This document shows, one piece after another, positions 1 through 7,926 of a DNA stretch of 64,000 nucleotides (position 1 is the first letter of the stretch; every line of letters starts with the position of its first letter). Source of the stretch: Clostridium sp. SY8519. GTDB taxonomy: Bacteria > Bacillota > Clostridia > Lachnospirales > Lachnospiraceae. The translations under genes were made by a program, and so were the position numbers. The notes below the pieces were generated by a model, which was not told where the DNA came from, searched no databases, and saw only the letters and a program-made list of their open reading frames with translations. Where the stretch lies: contig NC_015737.1 of assembly GCF_000270305.1 (NCBI RefSeq), forward strand, positions 1,550,501 through 1,614,500, read 5' to 3'.

Positions 1-105
1 GAAGCGCTGCGCCGGATCAAGGTGGAAGATCTTCCGGTTATCGTCGTAATTGATTCCGAAGGCAATAATCTCTACGAAACGGCAGTAGAAGAATATCAGA
101 AATAA
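1..105 (+). CDS. Class I fumarate hydratase / tartrate dehydratase beta subunit (C-terminal end only)
   Basis: Only the last 34 codons are in the window; the gene begins to the left. The peptide contains EALRRIKVEDLPVIVVID followed by a GNNLYE segment. This resembles the C-terminus of FumA/TtdB-type [4Fe-4S] hydratases, where a similar EVEDFPAF..VDDKGND stretch is found. These enzymes interconvert fumarate and malate (or dehydrate tartrate). A strong hairpin terminator follows directly, so the hydratase ends its own transcript. Its position before a fumarate-releasing lyase and a malic enzyme fits a fumarase role. The family call is moderately sure because so little is visible; fumarase versus tartrate dehydratase cannot be decided here. 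Confidence 0.6.
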   Translation, partial: EALRRIKVEDLPVIVVIDSEGNNLYETAVEEYQK

Positions 106-130
106 GGGATTATGATATCCGAACCGGGCA

Positions 131-181
131 ATTGCTGGAGAATAACAGGGAAACAACCTGTTATTCTCTAGCAATTTTTTT
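131..181 (+). terminator. Rho-independent terminator after the hydratase gene
   Basis: A near-perfect inverted repeat (ATTGCTGGAGAATAACAGG paired with CCTGTTATTCTCTAGCAAT) has a short AACAA-type loop and is followed directly by a run of eight T. It lies 25 bases after the hydratase stop codon. Confidence 0.85.
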
Positions 182-251
182 GCCAGTTTGTACAGTATAT
201 CGAAAAATACAGAAGTATATCCGGTCAAACAATTGTATAAATAAGAACACG

Positions 252-281
252 TTGAATGGCAGAGATAGCGAACGATATACT
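252..281 (+). promoter_or_regulatory. Putative sigma-A promoter of the permease-lyase-malic enzyme operon
   Basis: TTGAAT and TATACT are separated by 18 bases, 46 bases before the permease start. It is the best housekeeping promoter between the terminator at 131-181 and the operon. AT-rich tracts with ATTGTATAAAT-like sequence just upstream could be operator DNA for the GntR regulator at 5592-6275, but this is only a guess. Confidence 0.45.
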
Positions 282-327
282 TGTTTCAGGAGAAAAAACA
301 GACTTTTAAGATAATGGAGGGAGAATT

Positions 328-1542
328 ATGAGTGAGTCAAAAATGAAATATGCTATCTCAAGAATGGGACCCGGTTTTATTGTAGCCGCTACAACAATCG
401 GTGCCGGTTCGATTGTATCTTTTACAAATGCAGGGGCAAATTTCGGATTTAATTTAACTTGGTGGTTGATTGTGTTAGCAGTGGCGCAATATGCATTTAA
501 CTACGGGATGAAGAAATATACGATAGTCACTGGCATGACTGTGCAGGAAGGAATTTTGAAACATTATGGAAAAGGCTGGTCTGCTGTTGTAGGATTTGCA
601 GCATTTGTGGGGCAGGTTATATATGGGATCGGTAATTTCATCGCGGTTGGACTAGGATTTAAAATGCTGTTCCCTATGCTTCCATTGCCTGTTGGTGGAC
701 TGATTGGATTGATTGCGTGTATCGCAATGTATGTTATGAAAGACATCTATAAAAAGGTTGAGCATGTAACTAAGATCTGTTCCATCGTAATGATAATAAT
801 TTTTGTCATTTCACTGATTGTCACTGCAGCAACCCGTGGATCCGAGAATGTTGTAAGTATGAGCCCTGTAGGAATGCCGGCAGGAAGCTTCCTGGTTATG
901 CTCGCATTAATGGGAACTACATGCAATCTTTCGACACAGGCCTGGGCATGTAATCTGGTAAAACAAAAAGGTTATTCTGTCGAAGATATCAAGAAGGGCG
1001 GTTTACGGATCGATACGATTTGTCAGATTGTTGTAGTAATTGGAGTTTCGGCCTGCTGTTTGTTTATCGGAGCTGTTTTACTTGGAGGTACACCAATCAC
1101 TAACGGAGGGGAACTGGTAGGTGCGTTAATCGGTTTGCTTGGTGTATGGATTCGCCCGGTATTTGGTATTGGCTTCCTGGCAGCTGCATGGTCTTCGCAG
1201 ATTATGGCACCGCAGCTTGGAGTAGACCTGGTCTTTGATGGTTTGGGCGCAAAAAGAGACAAGAGAAAAATGGAGATTATTATTAATGTGATTCTTTTGA
1301 TTTTTGCGGCGGTAATTGCGATTACTGCCGGCGGTATTCCGGCTCAGCTATTAACAGCTGCACAGGTTGGAGGAATAATTTGTACACCGCTTCTCGGAGT
1401 ATTTGCGATTCTGTTAGTGAACAGAGAGGAAGAAATGGGTGAGTACAGAATTAAAGCGCCGTATACTGTGCTTCTGATTATCCTTTATATCATCCAGGTG
1501 GCAGTTATTATTAATAATCTGATCCGTTTGGTACATGCATGA
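328..1542 (+). CDS. NRAMP-fold permease lacking the metal-binding motifs
   Basis: This 404-residue, about 11-helix membrane protein starts with the NRAMP signature GPGFIVAA. Where metal carriers have DPGN in helix 1, it has GAGS (about residues 25-28). Where they have MPHN in helix 6, it has NLST (in the stretch ALMGTTCNLSTQAW). Both halves of the Mn/Fe site are therefore replaced, and classical divalent metal transport is unlikely. The gene leads an operon with an amidohydrolase, a fumarate-type lyase and malic enzyme, so import of their organic substrate is the natural inference. A GGAGGG site precedes the ATG. The fold assignment is good; the substrate is unknown. Confidence 0.8.
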   Translation: MSESKMKYAISRMGPGFIVAATTIGAGSIVSFTNAGANFGFNLTWWLIVLAVAQYAFNYGMKKYTIVTGMTVQEGILKHYGKGWSAVVGFAAFVGQVIYGIGNFIAVGLGFKMLFPMLPLPVGGLIGLIACIAMYVMKDIYKKVEHVTKICSIVMIIIFVISLIVTAATRGSENVVSMSPVGMPAGSFLVMLALMGTTCNLSTQAWACNLVKQKGYSVEDIKKGGLRIDTICQIVVVIGVSACCLFIGAVLLGGTPITNGGELVGALIGLLGVWIRPVFGIGFLAAAWSSQIMAPQLGVDLVFDGLGAKRDKRKMEIIINVILLIFAAVIAITAGGIPAQLLTAAQVGGIICTPLLGVFAILLVNREEEMGEYRIKAPYTVLLIILYIIQVAVIINNLIRLVHA

Positions 1543-1590
1543 AAGTAAATAAAAAATATGAAATTATAAGGAATATAAGGATGGAAAATA

Positions 1591-2964
1591 ATGATGAAAT
1601 TTGATTTAGTGATTAAAAATGGATTGGTGTGGCAGGAAGATAAAAATTTTTATCCGTTAACCGTATGTGTGAACGGAGAGAAGATTGCGGCGCTATTGGA
1701 TCCGGGAACGGAAGTTGAGGCAGAACAGGTGATTGACGCTTCCGGAAAATATGTAATGCCGGGTTTTATTGATCCGCATTGTCACATGAGAGATCCCGGC
1801 TTAACACAGAAAGAGGATTATTACACGGGAACCATGGCAGCCGCTCATTCCGGAATTACCATGATTATGGCACAGCCGAATACCAAACCGGTGCCTTCCT
1901 CACTGGAGGCATATATGGAGCAGGTCAATGAGGCCAAGAAAAAAGCAGTGGTGGATTTTAATCCGATCGGGAGTCCTTTGGGTGATCGGGAGGAAGTGCA
2001 TAAAATTGCGAAGGCCGGAGCACTTTGGTTTAAGATTTTTGAGAAAGTGGCTACGTATCCGTATAATACTACAGCAGGTACTCTTGATACGCACAGAATT
2101 TACGAAGCGTTTCAGGACTGTGAAAAAGAAGGTAAATACTGCTCGGTTCATCCGTTTGACAAACACTTTTTTGATGCAGCAGTGGCAAGGGTAAAAGCAG
2201 AAGGCAAGCCGCTTACTTTAGCGAATGTCCGTCATCAGTGGTACAGTGATGAAGAGATGACGGGAGCTGCATATCAGCTGGCTTATTTCGCGCGGAAGAC
2301 TGGAATGAAATGGTACGCGATGCATTGCTGGATGCCCGGATATATTGACTTGGTAAGGATGCTGAAAAAACGCGGGGATATGACGATTGTATCTTCGTTT
2401 GAGTATATGCCGGCAATCGATGCGTCTGATGAAATCTGGGATAAAGAAGGACAGAAATTTATTTACATTAATCATGATGCGGCGCCGGATAAGGAAAAAA
2501 TCTGGGAGGCTGTACAGGATGGAACATTGGATATGATTGGTTCAGATCATGCACCGTGTAAACCGAGTGAATACAACCCGGAGGATGCGCTGCACACCAG
2601 TGCAGGGTTTGCAATGCTGGATTATTTTGGTCATTTACTTCTGAATGAAGTAAACAGCGGGCATTTTTCCATGCAGAGACTGGTGGAAGTGACTTCTGAA
2701 AATTGTGCGAAAACTTTTGGTCTGTATCCGAGGAAGGGCTCTAATATTATCGGGTCTGACGCGGATTTTACAATTGCAGATATGAACTGCGAATGGGAAA
2801 TTACAAAGGATGACATGGTATACACCAAAACGCAGACGGTTCCATATGTTGGAAAAAAACTGAAAGGAAAAGTGACTCAGACGATCGTTCGGGGACGTGT
2901 GGTTATGAACGACGGAATCGTAGACTGTGAACCGGGATACGGCAAATTCATTACCGTGGAATAG
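1591..2964 (+). CDS. Dihydroorotase-like cyclic amidohydrolase
   Basis: A 457-residue member of the amidohydrolase superfamily, close to class I dihydroorotases, hydantoinases and allantoinases. The visible binuclear metal site is complete: HCH at residues 63-65 within GFIDPHCHMRDPG, a candidate carboxylated Lys148 (ALWFKIFEK), His187, His245 and Asp319 in GSDHAP. Such enzymes hydrolyse cyclic amides or imides; dihydroorotase itself opens dihydroorotate to N-carbamoyl-aspartate. No other pyrimidine genes are near; the partners are a permease, a fumarate-releasing lyase and malic enzyme. A catabolic ring-opening step that yields an N-substituted aspartate is the favoured inference. AAGGA lies 8 bases before a tandem ATG pair. 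The exact substrate is not known. Confidence 0.85.
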   Translation: MMKFDLVIKNGLVWQEDKNFYPLTVCVNGEKIAALLDPGTEVEAEQVIDASGKYVMPGFIDPHCHMRDPGLTQKEDYYTGTMAAAHSGITMIMAQPNTKPVPSSLEAYMEQVNEAKKKAVVDFNPIGSPLGDREEVHKIAKAGALWFKIFEKVATYPYNTTAGTLDTHRIYEAFQDCEKEGKYCSVHPFDKHFFDAAVARVKAEGKPLTLANVRHQWYSDEEMTGAAYQLAYFARKTGMKWYAMHCWMPGYIDLVRMLKKRGDMTIVSSFEYMPAIDASDEIWDKEGQKFIYINHDAAPDKEKIWEAVQDGTLDMIGSDHAPCKPSEYNPEDALHTSAGFAMLDYFGHLLLNEVNSGHFSMQRLVEVTSENCAKTFGLYPRKGSNIIGSDADFTIADMNCEWEITKDDMVYTKTQTVPYVGKKLKGKVTQTIVRGRVVMNDGIVDCEPGYGKFITVE

Positions 2965-2975
2965 AACAGGACAGT

Positions 2976-4301
2976 GTGATGAAAAATACATTAACAGAAG
3001 TACAGCAGATATTATCTCGAAATGGAAAATTTACGCGTTGGCTGGCTGTGGAAAAAGCATTGGCAAATGCCCAGGGGAAACTGGGCATTATTCCTGCCAA
3101 AGCAGCAGAGCAAATTGATGCGAAAGCCAGTGTTGTGTGTCTTGCAATTGATCAATATGATGCGCTCTACCAAAAAACCGGACATCCGATGGTATCACTG
3201 CTGCGCTTATTGGAAGCAGCGGTGGGACCGGAGGCGGGGCAGTATATTCATCTGGGTGCCACAACACAGGATATTATAGATACAGCTACGGTATTAGCAA
3301 TAAAGCGGACGATCGAACTGACGGAAGAAAAACTGGATCATATGGTTCAGGCAGCAGCCGGATTGGCAGAAAAATATGCCAGAACGCCTATGATAGGGCG
3401 AACGCACAATGTACAGGCATTGCCCATCACCTTTGGGTATAAGGCTGCGATCTGGGCAAGTGAACTGAATCGCTGTATGGAAAGAATCCATGAGAGCAGA
3501 GAGCGGATCCTTGTCATCCAGTTATCCGGAGCTGTAGGATCTATGGTTTCATTTGGAACGGACGGCCCAAAGATTCAGAAGCTTATGGCAGAAGAACTTG
3601 GTCTTGGAGAACCGGATATTTGTTGGCATGCATCCAGAGATCGATTTGCGGAATTTGCCGCAGATATGTCGTTGGTTGGAACGGCATTGGGCCGAATTGC
3701 CCAGGAAGTATATTTGCTGATGGGCACGGAGTATGGAGAACTGTCAGAATACTGGGGAGACGGGCGTGTAGGTTCCTCTACCATGCCGCATAAAGTAAAT
3801 CCCACAAGTACCCAGCATATGATTGGACGCGGGACAGCACTGCGTTACCTGTCTGCACAGATACAGGAACTTGCGTTGGTGGATCATGAGAGAAATATGC
3901 AACACTCCATTGAAGAAGAAAGGGCACTGGAAGAAATATGCATGGCAGTCGCTGAACTTATGGACCGTGGCCAGCAGCTGTTGGAAACTCTGGTAGTGAA
4001 TGAAGACAACATGCTCAGAAATCTGAAACTGCTGGGAGGGCTGACACAGTCGGAGCATATTATGCTGGAACTGGGAAAGACAATTGGAAAACAGAATGCC
4101 CATCGAGTTGTGACTAAGATCGCAGTGGACACATTTAAAAATCATTTGAATTTTGAGGAAGAATTAATAAAAAATCACCGGATTACTGAGGCACTGGGGG
4201 AAGATAAAATACATGATCTTCTGGATCCGATGAAATATATCGGACTGTGCCCACAGATGGCGATGGACATTGCAAAAAAGCTAAAGAGAAACCGAGAATG
4301 A
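2976..4301 (+). CDS. Adenylosuccinate-lyase-like (aspartase/fumarase superfamily) lyase
   Basis: A 441-residue lyase of the superfamily that cleaves C-N bonds to release fumarate. The signature loop GSSTMPHKVNP is at residues 266-276, and the second conserved region GRTHNVQALPITFG carries His144. Overall it is nearest to PurB and 3-carboxymuconate cycloisomerase types by length and motifs. It starts 11 bases after the amidohydrolase (GTG 2976 or ATG 2979) and its stop overlaps the malic enzyme start (ATGA), so the three are translationally coupled. No purine genes are present, so a catabolic lyase splitting an N-substituted aspartate into fumarate and an amine or urea-like product is more likely than de novo purine synthesis. 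The substrate is inferred only from context. Confidence 0.85.
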   Translation: MMKNTLTEVQQILSRNGKFTRWLAVEKALANAQGKLGIIPAKAAEQIDAKASVVCLAIDQYDALYQKTGHPMVSLLRLLEAAVGPEAGQYIHLGATTQDIIDTATVLAIKRTIELTEEKLDHMVQAAAGLAEKYARTPMIGRTHNVQALPITFGYKAAIWASELNRCMERIHESRERILVIQLSGAVGSMVSFGTDGPKIQKLMAEELGLGEPDICWHASRDRFAEFAADMSLVGTALGRIAQEVYLLMGTEYGELSEYWGDGRVGSSTMPHKVNPTSTQHMIGRGTALRYLSAQIQELALVDHERNMQHSIEEERALEEICMAVAELMDRGQQLLETLVVNEDNMLRNLKLLGGLTQSEHIMLELGKTIGKQNAHRVVTKIAVDTFKNHLNFEEELIKNHRITEALGEDKIHDLLDPMKYIGLCPQMAMDIAKKLKRNRE

Positions 4302-5479
4302 ATATGACGAATATAAATAAGCTTGCATTAGAAAAACATAAAGAATTGAAAGGGAAAATTGAAGTGGTTTCCCGCGCGCATCTGAATTCGCTGGAGGATC
4401 TGAGCATCCTTTATACTCCCGGTGTCGCAGAACCTTGCCGGGTGATTCAGCAGGATGTCAGCAAGAGTTATGAACTCACCAGACGCGGCAATATGATCGC
4501 TGTGATCACAGATGGAACGGCAGTGCTTGGCCTGGGTGATATCGGACCGGAGGCAGGTATGCCGGTTATGGAAGGAAAATGCCTGCTGTTTAAAGAATTA
4601 GGAAATGTAGATGCGTTCCCGCTCTGCATCCAGTCCAGAGATGTGGATGTTTTTGTAGAAACTGTTGTACAGATTGCCGGAAGTTTCGGAGGGATAAATT
4701 TGGAGGATATCGCTGCGCCGAGATGTTTCGAAATCGAGGAAAAGCTGAAGCAGCGTCTGGATATTCCGGTATTTCACGATGATCAGCATGGAACTGCGGT
4801 GGTTGTACTTGCAGGCCTGATCAATGCTATGAAAGTGACCAGAAAGAAAAAAGAGTCATGCAAAGTAGTTGTAAACGGTGCTGGAGCTGCCGGTACAGCG
4901 ATTACAAAACTACTGTTGCGCTATGGATTTTCAAATATCCTTCTCTGTGATCGTTCCGGTATTATTGTGGAGGGAAGGCCCAATTTAAATAAGGCGAAAA
5001 AAGAAATTGCTGAGATAACAAACCGCAGCATGGAACAGGGCGAATTAAAAGATGCCTTGGTTGATGCAGATGTTTTTATCGGGGTTTCCGCACCGGGTAT
5101 TATTACCCCGGAAATGGTCAGAACGATGCATAAAGATCCTATCATCTTTGCCATGGCAAATCCGATTCCGGAAATCATGCCGGATCTGGCAAAGGAAGCT
5201 GGAGCGGCAATTGTCGGCACAGGACGAAGTGATTTCCCGAATCAGGTTAATAATGTGATGGCATTTCCGGGAATCTTTAGGGGAGCACTGGACGTACGGG
5301 CATCAGAGATTAATGAAGAGATGAAGATGGCAGCGGCAATAGCAATTGCCGAGTCGATTCCGGATCAGGAATTATCGGCCAGTCGTGTACTGCCGGATGC
5401 ATTGGATCAGAATGTGTTCCGTCAGGTATCTGAGGCAGTCGCACAGGCAGCAATAGATACAAAAGTAAACAGAATTTAA
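4298..5479 (+). CDS. NAD(P)-dependent malic enzyme (oxaloacetate-decarboxylating malate dehydrogenase)
   Basis: A 393-residue, short bacterial-type malic enzyme that oxidatively decarboxylates malate to pyruvate and CO2. The motifs are YTPGVAEPC near residue 38, the metal-binding HDDQHGTA, and a Rossmann segment NGAGAAGTAI for the dinucleotide. I chose the ATG at 4298, which overlaps the lyase stop codon by four bases; an in-frame start at 4247 would add a non-conserved tail. With the hydratase upstream it completes fumarate to malate to pyruvate. A strong terminator follows. Family assignment is firm; cofactor preference is not visible. Confidence 0.92.
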   Translation: MNMTNINKLALEKHKELKGKIEVVSRAHLNSLEDLSILYTPGVAEPCRVIQQDVSKSYELTRRGNMIAVITDGTAVLGLGDIGPEAGMPVMEGKCLLFKELGNVDAFPLCIQSRDVDVFVETVVQIAGSFGGINLEDIAAPRCFEIEEKLKQRLDIPVFHDDQHGTAVVVLAGLINAMKVTRKKKESCKVVVNGAGAAGTAITKLLLRYGFSNILLCDRSGIIVEGRPNLNKAKKEIAEITNRSMEQGELKDALVDADVFIGVSAPGIITPEMVRTMHKDPIIFAMANPIPEIMPDLAKEAGAAIVGTGRSDFPNQVNNVMAFPGIFRGALDVRASEINEEMKMAAAIAIAESIPDQELSASRVLPDALDQNVFRQVSEAVAQAAIDTKVNRI

Positions 5480-5486
5480 AATAAAT

Positions 5487-5537
5487 AAACCAGGTGCCGG
5501 ACATTTTCAGTGTATCATGTCCGGCACCTGGTTTTTA
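5487..5537 (+). terminator. Rho-independent terminator after the malic enzyme
   Basis: The arms AACCAGGTGCCGGACAT and ATGTCCGGCACCTGGTT are perfectly complementary and are followed by TTTTATT. It separates the operon from the convergent GntR gene and may also act on the other strand. Confidence 0.9.
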
Positions 5538-5591
5538 TTGAGATGACCTGTTTGTCTGCGCTCCCGGATCATTTGTATACTGCAAATCGGT

Positions 5592-6275
5592 TCAATATTC
5601 ATCCTGGAGATATGCAACAATCAGGGAATTCATATATTTTTTGCAAAGGGCATCATTATGCTCTTTATATTTTTTCAGTTCATCCCTGTTGTTGTCAATG
5701 ATAGTTGCCAGCAGTTCCCGATGATTGTTTACATAGTTTTCTTCATAGTGAAATGGGAGAATATTGTTTGCGATGATTTTTTCTTTAAATTGCAGTCGTT
5801 CGGTAATATTGATGAGTTCCGTATTTCCGGTTGCTTTGATGAGCAGAGCATGGAATTCCGCATTGTTATCGTATTGTTTTTTAGGATCTGTTAACGTGGA
5901 GCCATATTTTAGATTGGCCTCTAGACGCATGAGTATGGGACGTGGAAGGTGACCTTGGAGAAATTCAATGGCGGCACTGCGCAGCCATTCTAATACCTCT
6001 AAGGTGTCGAGACACTCGTCCAACTGTAATTTTTTTATAATAGAGCCCTGCACATGGTCAGTGGTTACCAGACCTTCGTTTTCCAGTCGTTTAATAGTTT
6101 CGCGAACTGGAGTACGGCTGACCTGGAAGATTTCTGCCAGATCTTCTTCTTTCAAACGAAAACCGGGAATGAATACACCCTGTACCATAGCGTCCTTAAA
6201 AACATGGTACAGCATTTCACTTACCTGCATTTTATCAGTATATTTTTCTCTTATTTTCAGTAGACTATCACGCAT
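5592..6275 (-). CDS. GntR-family transcriptional regulator (FCD/VanR-type)
   Basis: A 227-residue regulator. An N-terminal winged helix-turn-helix (about residues 20-80) contains the typical LAEIFQVSRTPVRETIKRLE stretch, and the all-helical C-terminal FCD domain carries FHALL and NHRELL histidines of the kind that bind a metal in this subfamily. FCD regulators usually sense organic acids or amino acids. The gene is convergent with the permease/amidohydrolase/lyase/malic enzyme operon and is likely its local regulator, though this is inference from position. A GGAGG-like site lies just upstream of the ATG. Its own promoter was not obvious. Confidence 0.88.
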   Translation of the reverse strand: MRDSLLKIREKYTDKMQVSEMLYHVFKDAMVQGVFIPGFRLKEEDLAEIFQVSRTPVRETIKRLENEGLVTTDHVQGSIIKKLQLDECLDTLEVLEWLRSAAIEFLQGHLPRPILMRLEANLKYGSTLTDPKKQYDNNAEFHALLIKATGNTELINITERLQFKEKIIANNILPFHYEENYVNNHRELLATIIDNNRDELKKYKEHNDALCKKYMNSLIVAYLQDEY

Positions 6276-6433
6276 AATTCTGCCTCCAGCAATGCATTTA
6301 CAGTGCTATCAAAGAATTGACTGTTTCGATACTAAGTTTACCATAGGATGTACCCGTAAAGGAGATTTATTGCGGTGTTTTTCTTTTTATGTACCGTTCT
6401 GTCATCTCCCCGTTGCAAAACCTGCCGCCCAAA

Positions 6434-6449
6434 ATTGCAGATCCGCAAC
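6434..6449 (+). promoter_or_regulatory. Putative activator site (RTTKC-N6-GCAAC palindrome)
   Basis: ATTGC-AGATCC-GCAAC lies about 125 bases upstream of the -24 box at 6575. The same palindrome with the same six-base spacer occurs three times at 25439-25530 and once at 29632-29647, each beside a sigma-54 promoter. The rest of 6276-6650 holds no gene that I can support. Confidence 0.55.
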
Positions 6450-6573
6450 AACATGAGAGCCAGTGTCGTCCGAATTCATTGGAAATAAAAACAAACGTTC
6501 TGACTTTTGGGGGATCCGGCGGAAAAACCGCAGGAATCCGGAATGATTTGCCCGATGATGCTGTTTGTTAAAA

Positions 6574-6590
6574 CTGGCACGGTATTTGCT
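6574..6590 (+). promoter_or_regulatory. Sigma-54 (-24/-12) promoter of the cyclase gene
   Basis: CTGGCACGGTATTTGCT matches the YTGGCACGRNNNTTGCW consensus at every defined position. It lies about 60 bases upstream of the ATG at 6651. Transcription from it needs RpoN (35862-37247 in this window) and an AAA+ activator. Confidence 0.85.
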
Positions 6591-6650
6591 GTTAATAAAG
6601 CGTACAGCGATAACAAAAAAAGATTTATATATTTTTTAAGGAGGCTAATC

Positions 6651-7568
6651 ATGTCAGAGATTCCACAGAGACACACAAGAGAGGAGTGCTTTGCACATAC
6701 CAATGACTGGAAAAAACCCTATGATGGCAATATTTTCGATATGTTCAAGGATGGAAAATTCGAATTAGTGGATTTGTCCAATCCGTTCGGAAGAGGCAAC
6801 CCGTTATGGCCGTCAAACGGAGATTTCCACATCGACCGTGTACAGCATATGCCGATGCATTATCGTCTGCTTCAGACTTTTAATTCCTTCCATATGCACA
6901 ACTCGACCCATGCGGACTCCCCTTCCCATGTCATTCCGGAAAGCCCGTTTACCCATGAGCTTCCTATCGAGAACTACTTCGGAGAAGCCGTATGTCTGGA
7001 CATTCCGAAAGGCAAATGGGAGCTGATTTCGGTAGAAGATATCGAGAATGCAGCCAAGAAAGTTCCGGGCGGAATCAAGGAAGGCGACTGGGTACTGTTA
7101 AATACCGGTACACACAGACGCTGGGGCGAAAATGATGACTATTTCGCATACAGCCCGGGATTATCCATTGAAGGCGCGCACTGGTTTGTGGATCATCACG
7201 TACGCGGCGTCGGATTTGATATGCAGGCTATCGACCACATTCTTTATACATACGCGGCAGAGCATGGCCCCGGCCCGTATGTACCCCGTGCGGTAGAAGA
7301 ATATGAAGAAGAATTCGGCCATCCGGCCAAAGAGGACTTCCCGGAGTGGGAGCCGTGCCATGATATTCTTCTTTCCAACAATGTCATGGGTATCGAAAAC
7401 CTGGGCGGCGATCTGGACAAACTGACCAACCAGAGATTCTTATTCTGCGCGTTCCCGCTTCGCTGGTACATGGGCGATGGTACAATCGTACGTGCGGTTG
7501 CCTTTGTTCCGTCTGACCGGATTGACAGAAGCGTGCCGGATAAAGAATATCCTTACGGTGTATACTAA
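6651..7568 (+). CDS. Cyclase-family (kynurenine formamidase-like) metal-dependent hydrolase
   Basis: A 305-residue protein of the family that includes KynB-type formamidases and isatin hydrolases. The metal-binding signature HNSTHADSPSH is near residues 83-93, matching the usual HxGTHxDxPxH pattern with a serine at the glycine position. These enzymes hydrolyse amide or cyclic amide bonds, usually with Mn or Zn. The ATG at 6651 was chosen because AAGGAGG lies seven bases before it. The gene stands alone behind a perfect sigma-54 promoter and a shared activator palindrome, so it belongs to the same regulon as the operons at 25832 and 29878. The substrate is unknown. Confidence 0.85.
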   Translation: MSEIPQRHTREECFAHTNDWKKPYDGNIFDMFKDGKFELVDLSNPFGRGNPLWPSNGDFHIDRVQHMPMHYRLLQTFNSFHMHNSTHADSPSHVIPESPFTHELPIENYFGEAVCLDIPKGKWELISVEDIENAAKKVPGGIKEGDWVLLNTGTHRRWGENDDYFAYSPGLSIEGAHWFVDHHVRGVGFDMQAIDHILYTYAAEHGPGPYVPRAVEEYEEEFGHPAKEDFPEWEPCHDILLSNNVMGIENLGGDLDKLTNQRFLFCAFPLRWYMGDGTIVRAVAFVPSDRIDRSVPDKEYPYGVY

Positions 7569-7680
7569 GAATCACAGAGAACTTCCTGTCTTTTCTGCAT
7601 GCCTGATGGAACTGTGCAGAAGAAGATCCGCGCTGTGCGGATGACAGAAGAAAATCGAAAAAAGAGTGCTGGAAAATAAC

Positions 7681-7720
7681 AGGAGCTTTGGGGTGCCGCC
7701 GGCGGCATTCCAAAGCTCCT
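7681..7720. repeat. Long hairpin downstream of the cyclase gene
   Basis: GGAGCTTTGG-GGTGCCGCC is followed directly by its near reverse complement GGCGGCATTCCAAAGCTCC (mismatches only at two adjacent positions). There is no T-run, so it is not a classical terminator. It directly abuts the short tandem repeats at 7721-7850, and the two may be one palindromic intergenic element. Confidence 0.6.
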
Positions 7721-7850
7721 GTGCTTTCGTCGGGGATTCGCTGTCGCCATACCGGAGCCATTGTGCTTTCGACGGGGATTCGCCGCCGCCATATCGAACC
7801 CCCTGCGTTTTGGAAGGATTCGCCGCCGGTAGGCGCAGCTCTTGTGCTGT
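7721..7850. repeat. Three imperfect ~42-base tandem repeats
   Basis: Units begin near 7721, 7763 and 7803 and share the core GTGCTTTCGxCGGGGATTCGC followed by a GCCGCCATA-like segment; the third copy is more diverged. The region 7569-7926 contains no convincing gene, although it is open in several frames because the repeats lack stop codons. Confidence 0.6.
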
Positions 7851-7926
7851 CAGGGACACCGTGCTATGATGCGGTAGGCGGGAAATGCACAGGCTTCAGA
7901 AGGTTTTTAGAAGGTGATGGTATACA

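Noticed and set aside
132..314. A 60-codon frame in the leader of the permease gene
   Set aside because: It starts inside the terminator hairpin and has no ribosome binding site.
2976..4301. Plain annotation as purB
   Set aside because: The superfamily is clear, but the setting is catabolic and no purine genes are present, so the specific symbol was withheld.
7569..7926. Several frames of 60-125 codons across the repeat region
   Set aside because: They exist only because the tandem repeats lack stop codons; overlapping frames on both strands repeat the same words.
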